In this document: piece after piece, positions 1 to 5,635 of the stretch
Numbering within the stretch: position 1 is the first letter of the stretch
Layout of the letters: each line of letters starts with the position of its first letter
Origin: Alphaproteobacteria bacterium
GTDB lineage: Bacteria > Pseudomonadota > Alphaproteobacteria > Sphingomonadales > Sphingomonadaceae
Assembly (NCBI GenBank): GCA_020249025.1
Contig: JADCGM010000413.1
Span: 1-5,635 of the forward strand
Reading direction: 5' to 3'
DNA length: 5,635 nt
The notes under the pieces: model-generated
What the model was told of the DNA's origin: nothing
Databases searched by the model: none
Seen by the model: only the letters and a program-made list of their open reading frames with translations
Program-made: the position numbers and the translations under genes

Positions 1-1346
1 CGATCATCCAGCGCGAGCGGCGCGGCGATTATCTCGGCGCGACGGTGCAGGTGATCCCGCACGTCACCGACGCCATCAAGGCGTTCGCGCTCGCCGAGAC
101 CGACGATGTCGACTTCGTCATCTGTGAGATCGGCGGCACCGTCGGCGACATCGAATCGCTGCCGTTCATCGAGGCGATCCGCCAGCTCCGCAACGAGCTC
201 GGTCGCGGCCAGTCGGTGTCGATCCACGTCACGCTGGTGCCGTTTATCGCTGCGGCCGGCGAACTGAAGACCAAGCCGACCCAGCATTCGGTGCGTGAAC
301 TGGCCTCGCTCGGTGTGCAGCCCGATGTGGTCGTCTGCCGCTGCGAACATGAGCTGTCCGAGGGCGAGCGCGCGAAGATCGGCCTGTTCTGCAACGTCCG
401 CAAGGAAGCGGTGATCCCGGCGCTCGACGCCAAGAGCATCTATGCGGTGCCGCTCCAATATCATGCCGCCGGGCTCGACGACGAGGTGCTCCGCGCCTTC
501 GGCATGGAGCCGAACGGCGAGCCCGATCTGCGGCGCTGGACCGATATCGCCGACCGGCTGGAAAATCCCGAGGGCGAGGTCACCATCGGCGTCGTCGGCA
601 AATATGTCGGCCTCCAGGACGCCTACAAGTCGCTCAACGAGGCGCTGGTCCACGGCGGCATCGCCAACCGGGTGAAGGTCAACATCCGCTGGATTCCGGC
701 GGAGGAGTTCGAGGCACCCGACAGCGATATCGCCGCAACGCTCGAACCGCTGCACGGCATTCTCGTGCCCGGCGCCTTCGGCGAGCGCGGCGCGGAGGGC
801 AAGATCGCCAGCATCCGCTTCGCCCGCGAGCGCAAGGTGCCCTATTTCGGCATCTGCTTCGGCATGCAGATGGCCTGCGTCGAGGCGGCCCGCAACGAGT
901 GCGGGATCGCCGCAGCTTCATCGACCGAGTTCGGCCCCTGCGCCGAGCCGGTGGTCGGCCTGATCACCGAGTGGGAGGCTGCGTCCGGCAAGCAGGTCCG
1001 CGAGGCGGGCGGCGATCTCGGCGGCACGATGCGGCTCGGCGCCTATCCGGCCAAGCTCGCGGGCAACAGCGCCGCGGCCTCTGCCTATGGTGAGGCGGAG
1101 ATCAGCGAGCGGCACCGGCACCGCTACGAAGTCAACATCCACTACAAGCCGATGCTCGAGAAGAATGGCCTCATCTTCAGCGGCATGTCGCCCGACGGCG
1201 AGCTCCCCGAGATCGTCGAGCGCCCCGACCATCCGTGGTTCATCGGCGTCCAGTTCCACCCGGAGCTGAAGTCCAAGCCGTTCGACCCGCATCCCCTGTT
1301 CAAGAGCTTCATCGCTGCTGCCGTGAAGCAGAGCCGGCTCGTCTAA
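1..1346 (+). CDS. pyrG: CTP synthase (glutamine-hydrolysing), 5'-truncated by window edge
   Basis: Makes CTP from UTP, ATP and glutamine, the last step of pyrimidine ribonucleotide synthesis, in the cytosol. The reading frame enters at base 3 and gives 447 residues; the family is about 540-550, so roughly the first 100 residues (P-loop) lie off the window. The GTG at base 45 is an internal Val codon, because conserved sequence (RERRGDYLGATVQVIPH) runs straight through it. Synthetase-domain landmarks, in fragment numbering, are the CEIGGTVGDIESLPF segment (Glu42) and the nucleotide-binding KTKPTQHSV segment (89-97). The class I glutaminase domain starts near residue 195. It has the oxyanion segment VPGAFGERG, nucleophile Cys285 in FGICFGMQ (codon 855-857), and the His/Glu pair in QFHPE (codons 1257 and 1263). 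Oddity: the usual PGG of the oxyanion segment is PGA here (codon 774-776). The TAA stop overlaps the stop of the convergent transporter gene. Identification is very secure. Confidence 0.98.
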   Translation, partial: IIQRERRGDYLGATVQVIPHVTDAIKAFALAETDDVDFVICEIGGTVGDIESLPFIEAIRQLRNELGRGQSVSIHVTLVPFIAAAGELKTKPTQHSVRELASLGVQPDVVVCRCEHELSEGERAKIGLFCNVRKEAVIPALDAKSIYAVPLQYHAAGLDDEVLRAFGMEPNGEPDLRRWTDIADRLENPEGEVTIGVVGKYVGLQDAYKSLNEALVHGGIANRVKVNIRWIPAEEFEAPDSDIAATLEPLHGILVPGAFGERGAEGKIASIRFARERKVPYFGICFGMQMACVEAARNECGIAAASSTEFGPCAEPVVGLITEWEAASGKQVREAGGDLGGTMRLGAYPAKLAGNSAAASAYGEAEISERHRHRYEVNIHYKPMLEKNGLIFSGMSPDGELPEIVERPDHPWFIGVQFHPELKSKPFDPHPLFKSFIAAAVKQSRLV

Positions 1347-2269
1347 CATCCGTCCGGACAGGCGCCGCGCTCGACCTGAAGTGTGGCATGGCCGATCCCG
1401 AAATCATGTGCGAGCGCATGGCGCGTTTCGCGCAGAAACGCGTCGTCGAGGTCGCCGTCGGGGCGAACGAGATGCGCCGTCAGCGCGACCTCGGTCGTGC
1501 TCGTCGCCCAGACGTGGACATGGTGCACATGCGTCACCCCAGGGCGGGCGGCCAGAAACGCCTCGACCGCGCTGACGTCGATCGCGGCGGGCGCCGCATC
1601 CAGACTGAGCCGTGTCGCCTCGCGCAGCAGTCCCCAGGTCCCGGCCGCGATCACTGCGGCGATGACAAGACTGACCGCCGGGTCGATCCAGAACCAGCCG
1701 GTCGCGCCGATCGCCAGCGCCGCAACGACGACGCCGGCCGACACCGCGGCGTCGGCGGCCATGTGCAGATAGGCCCCGCGGATGTTGAGATCGTGCTGGC
1801 CGCGGTGAAACAGCCATGCGGTCACGCCGTTGACCAGAACACCCGCGGCCGCGACCCAGATCATCGGCCCGGTCGCCACAGGCTGCGGCTCGCCGAGCCG
1901 GGCGACCGCCTGGGCCGCGATCACGCCGACCGCGATCAGCAGCAGGCCGGCATTGGCGAGAGACGCCAGGATCGAGCTGCGTCGGTAGCCGTAGGTGAAG
2001 GTGCGCGTGGCGGGCTGCCGGGCCGCCCAGCTCGCTGCCCAGGCGAGAATGAGCCCCAGAACATCCGACAGATTGTGGCCGGCGTCGGCCAGAAGGGCGA
2101 GCGAGTTGGTCAGCAGGCCAGCGGCCACCTCGATGGCGACGAAGCCGACATTTAGCGCAACACCGAATGCGAACGCGCGATCGAAGCTGGCCGGACCATG
2201 GCCGTGGCCATGCCCATGAGGGTGATCGTGATCGTCGCCGTGATGATGGTGTGCATGCGCCGCCGTCAT
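1343..2269 (-). CDS. Cation diffusion facilitator (CDF) family metal efflux transporter, CzcD/ZitB-like
   Basis: Predicted inner-membrane antiporter exporting Zn2+ (perhaps Cd2+ or Co2+) in exchange for protons. The 308-residue length is normal for the family. Residues 1-25 are a cytoplasmic metal-binding tail with 11 histidines (HHHH, then alternating GH). Six hydrophobic segments follow, at about 31-52, 56-80, 98-122, 135-155, 167-190 and 195-213. The transport site shows as HxxxD in TM2 (ADAGHNLSD, His65/Asp69) and HxxxD in TM5 (HMAAD, His169/Asp173). The HD/HD set is associated in this family with zinc-type specificity. The C-terminal cytoplasmic domain includes HVHHVHVWATS (247-257) and GIGHATLQVE (291-300), and ends with two cysteines (304, 308). 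The ATG at 2269 is chosen because it includes the His-rich tail and lies 12 bases after the stop of the small membrane gene. No strong Shine-Dalgarno is present, so translational coupling is plausible (inference). The exact metal cannot be read from sequence. Confidence 0.95.
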   Translation of the reverse strand: MTAAHAHHHHGDDHDHPHGHGHGHGPASFDRAFAFGVALNVGFVAIEVAAGLLTNSLALLADAGHNLSDVLGLILAWAASWAARQPATRTFTYGYRRSSILASLANAGLLLIAVGVIAAQAVARLGEPQPVATGPMIWVAAAGVLVNGVTAWLFHRGQHDLNIRGAYLHMAADAAVSAGVVVAALAIGATGWFWIDPAVSLVIAAVIAAGTWGLLREATRLSLDAAPAAIDVSAVEAFLAARPGVTHVHHVHVWATSTTEVALTAHLVRPDGDLDDAFLRETRHALAHDFGIGHATLQVERGACPDGC

Positions 2270-2281
2270 GGCGGCTGGCTA

Positions 2282-2500
2282 TCACCCGCGCGCGCGCCGC
2301 GCCACCTCGCTGCACCGCGCGATCTCGGCGAGGTCGTTGCCCGCATGGGCGAGGCAGTTGCTGGTTGCCGCATCGACGACAGGTGCGGAGGCCGAAATGG
2401 CGGCGGTCTCGGGCGGTTTCACATAGTCGTAGGCCTGCCAGCAGATCAGCGCCGACCAGGTCAAGGCGATCCAGCGATTCTTGAAGACATGCCGCCACAT
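2282..2500 (-). CDS. Small predicted single-pass membrane protein upstream of the CDF transporter
   Basis: A 72-residue protein I do not recognise. It begins MWRHVFKNRW, a short basic head, followed by a hydrophobic stretch at about residues 11-27 rich in Trp and Ala, which suggests one membrane segment or an uncleaved signal anchor. After KPPE comes a Ala/Ser-rich linker and then a polar tail with two cysteines (Cys49, Cys63). The frame extends upstream to a GTG at 2533, but I prefer the ATG at 2500. An AGG-type ribosome site lies about 9 bases before that ATG, whereas the GTG has AGGG only about two bases away, and the extra 11 residues would precede the natural basic-hydrophobic start. The stop is 12 bases before the transporter's ATG on the same strand, so they are probably cotranscribed. 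An accessory role in metal export or periplasmic binding is only a guess. Reality as a gene is supported by the membrane-protein composition, the ribosome site and the tight spacing. Confidence 0.6.
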   Translation of the reverse strand: MWRHVFKNRWIALTWSALICWQAYDYVKPPETAAISASAPVVDAATSNCLAHAGNDLAEIARCSEVARRARG

Positions 2501-2547
2501 GGCGACCGGCCTAGCATCGGCGGTCTTAAGCACGCCCTAACGCGAAA

Positions 2548-2571
2548 CGCCCGGCCGTTTCCGGCCGGGCG
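2548..2571. terminator. Perfect 10-bp GC hairpin in the divergent intergenic region (terminator or leader attenuator)
   Basis: Arms 2548-2557 and 2562-2571 are exact inverted repeats (cgcccggccg / cggccgggcg) around a four-base loop, tttc. On the minus strand the stem is followed by only TTT and then CGCG; on the plus strand it is followed by CTTGCG. Neither is a strong U-tract. It sits 47 bases upstream of the small membrane gene's ATG, in its probable leader, and about 190 bases before the RNase start, so it does not follow any gene I can see. It could be a weak bidirectional terminator, an attenuator of the minus-strand operon, or the end of an unannotated small RNA. The structure is certain; its role is not. 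Confidence 0.45.
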
Positions 2572-2625
2572 CTTGCGTGACGAAACTCTGTCAGTCCCCT
2601 GACGCCTTGTTGCGGCGTTCCTCCC

Positions 2626-2650
2626 CGAACCCTGGCGGGCTCGCGGCGTA
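2626..2650 (+). promoter_or_regulatory. Weak candidate EcfG-type general stress promoter
   Basis: CGAAC (2626-2630) is followed, after 16 bases, by CGTA (2647-2650). The alphaproteobacterial general stress sigma factor EcfG recognises approximately GGAAC, 16-17 bases, CGTT. The match has the right spacing and orientation for the RNase gene but is wrong at the first base of the -35 and the last base of the -10. It would give a leader of about 100-120 bases. It is offered only as a lead, because near-matches of this quality arise by chance. Confidence 0.15.
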
Positions 2651-2754
2651 AACCCTAAGCAGGGCCGTTCGGGCTGTCATCCTCCGGCGCTGAAACGACC
2701 GGACATTGGCGACTATGTGTAGCCCGCCTGCAACAGTGGGAGAGGGGCCGGTTA

Positions 2755-2758
2755 GGAG
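2755..2758 (+). promoter_or_regulatory. Shine-Dalgarno (GGAG) before the RNase gene
   Basis: The sequence TTAGGAGAA is the best ribosome binding site in the window. It sits 5 bases before an ATG at 2764, but that ATG is in a different frame from the RNase, and the frame it opens stops at 3003 with no recognisable protein. For the RNase, the same site is 12 bases before GTG 2771 and 21 before ATG 2780. A weaker AAGTGA (2769-2774) lies 5 bases before ATG 2780. Confidence 0.6.
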
Positions 2759-2779
2759 AAATCATGCTAAGTGAACTGC

Positions 2780-4378
2780 ATGAGCAAACATCGCGCCGCG
2801 GACCTGACGCTGACGTTTCATGGCGCGGCCCGAACCGTCACCGGCTCGTGCATGGAGATCACGTCCGCGGGCCGCCGCCTGCTGGTCGACTGCGGGCTGT
2901 TCCAGGGGACCCGCACCCTCGAACATCTCAATCGCGATCCGTTCGACTTCGATCCGCGCCGCATCGACGCCGTGCTGCTGACGCATGCGCACATCGATCA
3001 TAGCGGCCTGCTCCCGAAACTGGTCCGGGACGGCTTCGCCGGTGACATCTGGTGCACGCCGCAGACCGCGGACCTGCTGACCGCCATGCTGCCCGACTCG
3101 GGACGTATCCAGGAAGGCGAGGCCGAACGCCGCAATCGCCGCGCCGACCGCCGTGATGCCCCGCCAGCTGTGCCGGTCTACACCGAAGCCGATGCGCAGG
3201 CGTCGCTGGGGAGTCTGCGCCCCGTCGAGCTCTGTGAGCGCTTCGAGCCGGCGCCGGGTGTCTCTGCCGTGATGTGGAACGCGGGGCACATCCTGGGTTC
3301 GGCGTCGATCGAGCTCGACATCGCTGGGCAGCGACTTCTTTTCTCGGGCGATATCGGTCCCGATAACAAGGCGTTCCACCCTGATCCTCAAGCGCCGCGT
3401 GACGTCGATCACGTCATCTGCGAGTCGACCTACGGCAACCGGGTTCGCGAAAGGGTGTCGATCGCCGAGCGCCGCGAAGGGCTGCGCGCCGAAGCGGCTG
3501 CAGCGCTGGTCCGTGGCGGCAATCTCATCATTCCGGTCTTCGCCGTCGAGCGCACGCAGGAGCTTCTGCTGGATCTGACCGCGCTCATCGACTCGGGCGC
3601 GCTTCCGCCGTCCGACATCTTCGTCGACTCGCCGCTCGCCAACCGCATCACCCGCACCTTCGTCCGCAACGCCGGCGCGCTGGAGGACGTCGACGGCGCC
3701 GACAGTTTCCGCCGCCCCTCGATCCGCTTCGTCGAGGCTGCGAGCGACTCGATGCGTCTCAACACGGTGTCGGGCGCGATCATCCTCGCGGCGTCCGGCA
3801 TGTGCGAGGCGGGTCGCATACGCCATCACCTCCTGCACAATCTGCCTCGCGCCGATTCTACCGTCCTGTTCGTCGGCTTCCAGGCGGCCGGCACGCTTGG
3901 GCGGACCATTCTCGATGGCGCCCAGCGCGTCCGGATCTCAGGGCGCGAGGTTGCGGTCCGTGCCGCCATTCGCCGGATCGACAGCTATTCGGCGCATGCC
4001 GACAAGCGCGAGCTGCTGGCGTGGATCGCCGCCCGCGGCGCACCGCATGGCAGCCTGTTCCTGTCGCATGGCGAACCCGAGGCCGTGGAGGCGCTCCGGC
4101 TCGCCGTCGCTGCCGAGGATCCGCTGCGTTCCATCATCCTCCCGACGATCGGGGAGGCTTACGCCCTGCCGAAGGATGCGCCGGCGCGCCGGACGCGCAC
4201 CGGCCGCGCCGATCTCGACGAGGCCATCGTTCGCGACTGGCAGAACGACTATGCTGACCTCACAGCTAATCTGAAGCATGAGCTGCAACGCATTGAAAGC
4301 GATGCGGCCAGGCGCGAAGCGATCGCCCGGATGCGCGCCGTTCTCGCCGGCTACAGGGCGCACCGTCGGCATGACTAG
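2780..4378 (+). CDS. Beta-CASP metallo-beta-lactamase-fold predicted ribonuclease with RNA-specificity (RMMBL) domain
   Basis: Predicted cytosolic zinc-dependent RNase of the YSH1/CPSF73-like bacterial group (COG1236 type, as in Thermus TTHA0252), acting in RNA processing or decay. From ATG 2780 it has 532 residues. All metal and catalytic motifs are visible: Asp in LLVDCGLFQG; HAHIDH (His69, His71, Asp73, His74); His170 in GHILGSA; Asp191 in SGDIG; motif A Glu215 in CESTYGN; motif B His406 in SAHAD; motif C His430 in SHGE. The beta-CASP insert includes ILAASGMCEAGRIRHHL. A tail of about 100 residues after motif C, charged and probably helical (about 480-525), exceeds the roughly 430-residue minimal enzymes, although I believe longer forms are common in proteobacteria. 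The start is uncertain: GTG 2771 would add three residues, and the strongest Shine-Dalgarno points to an out-of-frame ATG. The domain fold normally starts at LTLTFHGAA, so either start keeps it whole. Substrate is unknown. A DUF4010 gene follows 51 bases downstream. Confidence 0.95.
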   Translation: MSKHRAADLTLTFHGAARTVTGSCMEITSAGRRLLVDCGLFQGTRTLEHLNRDPFDFDPRRIDAVLLTHAHIDHSGLLPKLVRDGFAGDIWCTPQTADLLTAMLPDSGRIQEGEAERRNRRADRRDAPPAVPVYTEADAQASLGSLRPVELCERFEPAPGVSAVMWNAGHILGSASIELDIAGQRLLFSGDIGPDNKAFHPDPQAPRDVDHVICESTYGNRVRERVSIAERREGLRAEAAAALVRGGNLIIPVFAVERTQELLLDLTALIDSGALPPSDIFVDSPLANRITRTFVRNAGALEDVDGADSFRRPSIRFVEAASDSMRLNTVSGAIILAASGMCEAGRIRHHLLHNLPRADSTVLFVGFQAAGTLGRTILDGAQRVRISGREVAVRAAIRRIDSYSAHADKRELLAWIAARGAPHGSLFLSHGEPEAVEALRLAVAAEDPLRSIILPTIGEAYALPKDAPARRTRTGRADLDEAIVRDWQNDYADLTANLKHELQRIESDAARREAIARMRAVLAGYRAHRRHD

Positions 4379-4429
4379 GCGTTGCGGCGCATCAATGCCG
4401 GGCGACGCGTTTCCCGCTGCAGTCCGGCC

Positions 4430-5635
4430 ATGACCGACACCGCGCCGCTCATCCGCGACCTCGCCGTCGCTCTATCGCTCGGCCTGCTGATCGGGCTCGA
4501 GCGGGGGTGGCGGTCGCGGGCGCGCGCCGATGGAAGCCGGGTGGCCGGGCTCCGCACATTCGGGCTGCTGGGGCTCATCGGGGGCGTGTGCGGCTGGCTG
4601 AGCCGCGCGGTAGACCCGATTCTCGCCATCGTCATCGCCGCCGGCGCCGTCGCAGCCATCGTCACCGGTTATGTGCAGGAATCGCGTGTAGAGGGCCGCG
4701 CCAGTGCGACGTCGGCAGCCGCCGCCTTGCTTACACTCGGGCTCGGGATCGCCGCTGCTAGCGGCTACCCGGCCATCGCCATGGCCATCGCGGCGGTGAT
4801 GACCCTGCTGCTGGCGTCGCGGGCGCAGCTTCACGGCTGGGTAGCGGCGCTCGGCGAGCGCGACATCCTCGCCACCGCCCGCTTCGCGATCTTGGCCGGC
4901 GCGATCCTGCCGTTCGTTCCGAATGCCCGCTATGGCCCCTACGACGCCTGGAACCCGTTCGAACTCTGGCTCGTCGTCGTCCTGGTCACCGGCTTTGGCT
5001 TCGCCGCCTATGCTGCCAACCGCCGCTTCGGGGCCAAGCGCGGCACGCTCGCGACGGCCGTCGTGGCCGGCGCCTACTCCTCGACGGCCGTCACCGTCGC
5101 GCTGTCGCATCGTTTGCGAACCGCTGCCGAGTCGCGCGACGTGCTGACGGCCGGCATTGCGCTGGCGTCGGCCGTGATGTTCGTCCGGGTGCTGGTGCTA
5201 ACCGCCATTCTCGCGCGCGACGCGCTGCCGAGCTTTGCGCTCGCCGTAGGCCCCGCGGCGCTGCTGGCGGCCCTTTGGGGGCTGTGGCGGCTGCGTGGCG
5301 TCGGCGGCGGCGGGGAAGGGGCCAAGGAGCCGGTTCAAGATGGGAATCCTGTCGAACTCGTCCCAGCGCTGGGCTTCGCGCTGCTGGTCGGTCTCATGGC
5401 CCTTGCCGTGCGCTGGGCCGAAGTTCGCTTCGGCGATGCGGGAACCGCGACCCTTCTGGTGCTGAGCGGTAGCTTCGATGTCGACGCCGCCATTGTCACA
5501 TTGGGCGGGCTGCCGGCGGGGACGCTCGATCCCTTCACCGGAGGGCTCGTTCTTGCCGCGCCGGTCCTGATCAACACGCTGTTCAAGGCAGCGATCGTCG
5601 TCGTGAACGGCGGCTGGCGCGACGGCCGTGGCGCG
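4430..5635 (+). CDS. MgtC/SapB-DUF4010 family polytopic membrane protein, 3'-truncated by window edge
   Basis: The frame is open from ATG 4430 to the last base with no stop: 402 residues. Relatives I recall are about 410-430 long, so only a short tail is missing. The N-terminal part is MgtC-like: a hydrophobic segment ending GLLIGLERGWRSR (18-30), then VAGLRTFGLLGLIGG (38-52). Hydrophobic segments follow at about 63-80, 96-110, 113-130 and 150-163. The DUF4010 part begins near WNPFELW (174-180) and carries RRFGAKRG (198-205), AGAYSSTAVTVALSHR (213-228), SGSFDVDAAIVTLGG (346-360) and NTLFKAAIVVVNGG (382-395). A Gly-rich polar loop at 290-305 separates two hydrophobic halves. Function is unknown; transport or membrane homeostasis is suggested only by topology. 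No good Shine-Dalgarno precedes the ATG. It is in the same frame as the upstream RNase, 51 bases after its TAG, with no terminator between, so cotranscription is likely. Confidence 0.9.
   Translation, partial: MTDTAPLIRDLAVALSLGLLIGLERGWRSRARADGSRVAGLRTFGLLGLIGGVCGWLSRAVDPILAIVIAAGAVAAIVTGYVQESRVEGRASATSAAAALLTLGLGIAAASGYPAIAMAIAAVMTLLLASRAQLHGWVAALGERDILATARFAILAGAILPFVPNARYGPYDAWNPFELWLVVVLVTGFGFAAYAANRRFGAKRGTLATAVVAGAYSSTAVTVALSHRLRTAAESRDVLTAGIALASAVMFVRVLVLTAILARDALPSFALAVGPAALLAALWGLWRLRGVGGGGEGAKEPVQDGNPVELVPALGFALLVGLMALAVRWAEVRFGDAGTATLLVLSGSFDVDAAIVTLGGLPAGTLDPFTGGLVLAAPVLINTLFKAAIVVVNGGWRDGRGA

Larger units (their letters stand above)
2501..2763. promoter_or_regulatory. Divergent intergenic region expected to hold both promoters
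   Basis: This gap separates the start of the minus-strand small-protein/transporter pair from the plus-strand RNase gene, so promoters for both directions must lie here or in the gene edges. I find no convincing sigma-70 pair and no long palindrome of the kind expected for a Zur or MerR-type operator. Besides the hairpin at 2548-2571, there is a short stem of gtcag/ctgac (2590-2594 with 2599-2603), another of acgcc/ggcgt (2602-2606 with 2614-2618), and a distant 8-bp inverted repeat (2634-2641 with 2721-2728). These could be chance in such GC-rich DNA. No tRNA-like fold or credible coding sequence is evident. Confidence 0.5.

Noticed and set aside
45..47. GTG at 45 as the start of pyrG
   Set aside because: Conserved CTP synthase sequence continues upstream to the window edge in the same frame, so this is an internal Val codon.
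1235..2155. 306-codon plus-strand open frame across the transporter gene
   Set aside because: It is antisense to a clearly recognisable CDF transporter, is rich in Arg, Gly and Asp with no recognisable domain, and is typical of spurious open frames in GC-rich DNA.
1404..2498. 364-codon minus-strand open frame overlapping the transporter in another frame
   Set aside because: It is longer than the transporter but very Arg-rich and low in complexity; the overlapping frame 1343-2269 has clear CDF motifs and membrane segments.
2634..2728. 8-bp inverted repeat ggcgggct/agcccgcc flanking 79 bases, considered as a small RNA or mobile-element end
   Set aside because: The match does not extend beyond 8 bp, there is no internal structure or target duplication, and such a match is expected by chance at this base composition.
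2764..3003. 79-codon frame from ATG 2764 as a real gene
   Set aside because: It has a good ribosome site, but the product is Arg/Pro-rich, unlike any family I know, and lies almost wholly inside the RNase gene. It is kept only as a start-site question.
2762..3838. 358-codon minus-strand open frame antisense to the RNase gene
   Set aside because: The composition is dominated by Arg, Asp, Ala and Val with no domain; the sense frame has all beta-CASP motifs. It would also have to be read through the RNase coding region.
4379..4429. RNase-DUF4010 gap considered as a terminator or as a broken fusion gene, since both genes share a frame
   Set aside because: No stem with a T-tract is present, both proteins have normal ends for their families, and sharing a frame has a one-in-three chance.
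4472..5110. 212-codon minus-strand open frame opposite the DUF4010 gene
   Set aside because: It is Gly/Arg/Asp-rich with no recognisable motif, whereas the plus-strand frame is an uninterrupted membrane protein with family motifs.

Overview
The window is a GC-rich chromosomal segment of an alphaproteobacterium, most likely a member of the Sphingomonadales. The placement rests on the CTP synthase sequence: its GGDLGGTMRLGAY segment and SRLV C-terminus look sphingomonad-like to me. This is recognition from memory and not a database match. I see no insertion sequence, CRISPR array, tRNA or rRNA.

Layout: (1) 1-1346, plus strand: the 3' four-fifths of pyrG (CTP synthase), entering from the left edge. 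(2) 1343-2269, minus strand: a zinc/cadmium-type cation diffusion facilitator with a histidine-rich N-terminus. It converges on pyrG, and the two stop codons overlap within four bases. (3) 2282-2500, minus strand: a small predicted single-pass membrane protein, 12 bases upstream of the transporter and probably in its operon. (4) 2501-2779: a divergent intergenic region with a perfect 10-bp GC hairpin and a well-formed Shine-Dalgarno. (5) 2780-4378, plus strand: a complete beta-CASP metallo-beta-lactamase-fold predicted ribonuclease with all seven active-site motifs. (6) 4430-5635, plus strand: a polytopic membrane protein of the MgtC/SapB plus DUF4010 type, open to the right edge and probably lacking only a short C-terminal tail.

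The genes form three units: pyrG (pyrimidine nucleotide synthesis); a minus-strand pair for metal efflux; and a plus-strand pair of predicted RNase and DUF4010 membrane protein, 51 bases apart. The last pair is the least understood part. The gene families are all known, and I found no convincing sign of an entirely new system. The points worth following up are the RNase/DUF4010 pairing, the transporter's small partner gene, the conflict between Shine-Dalgarno position and start codon in the RNase gene, the leader hairpin, and an Ala substitution in the CTP synthase oxyanion-hole segment.
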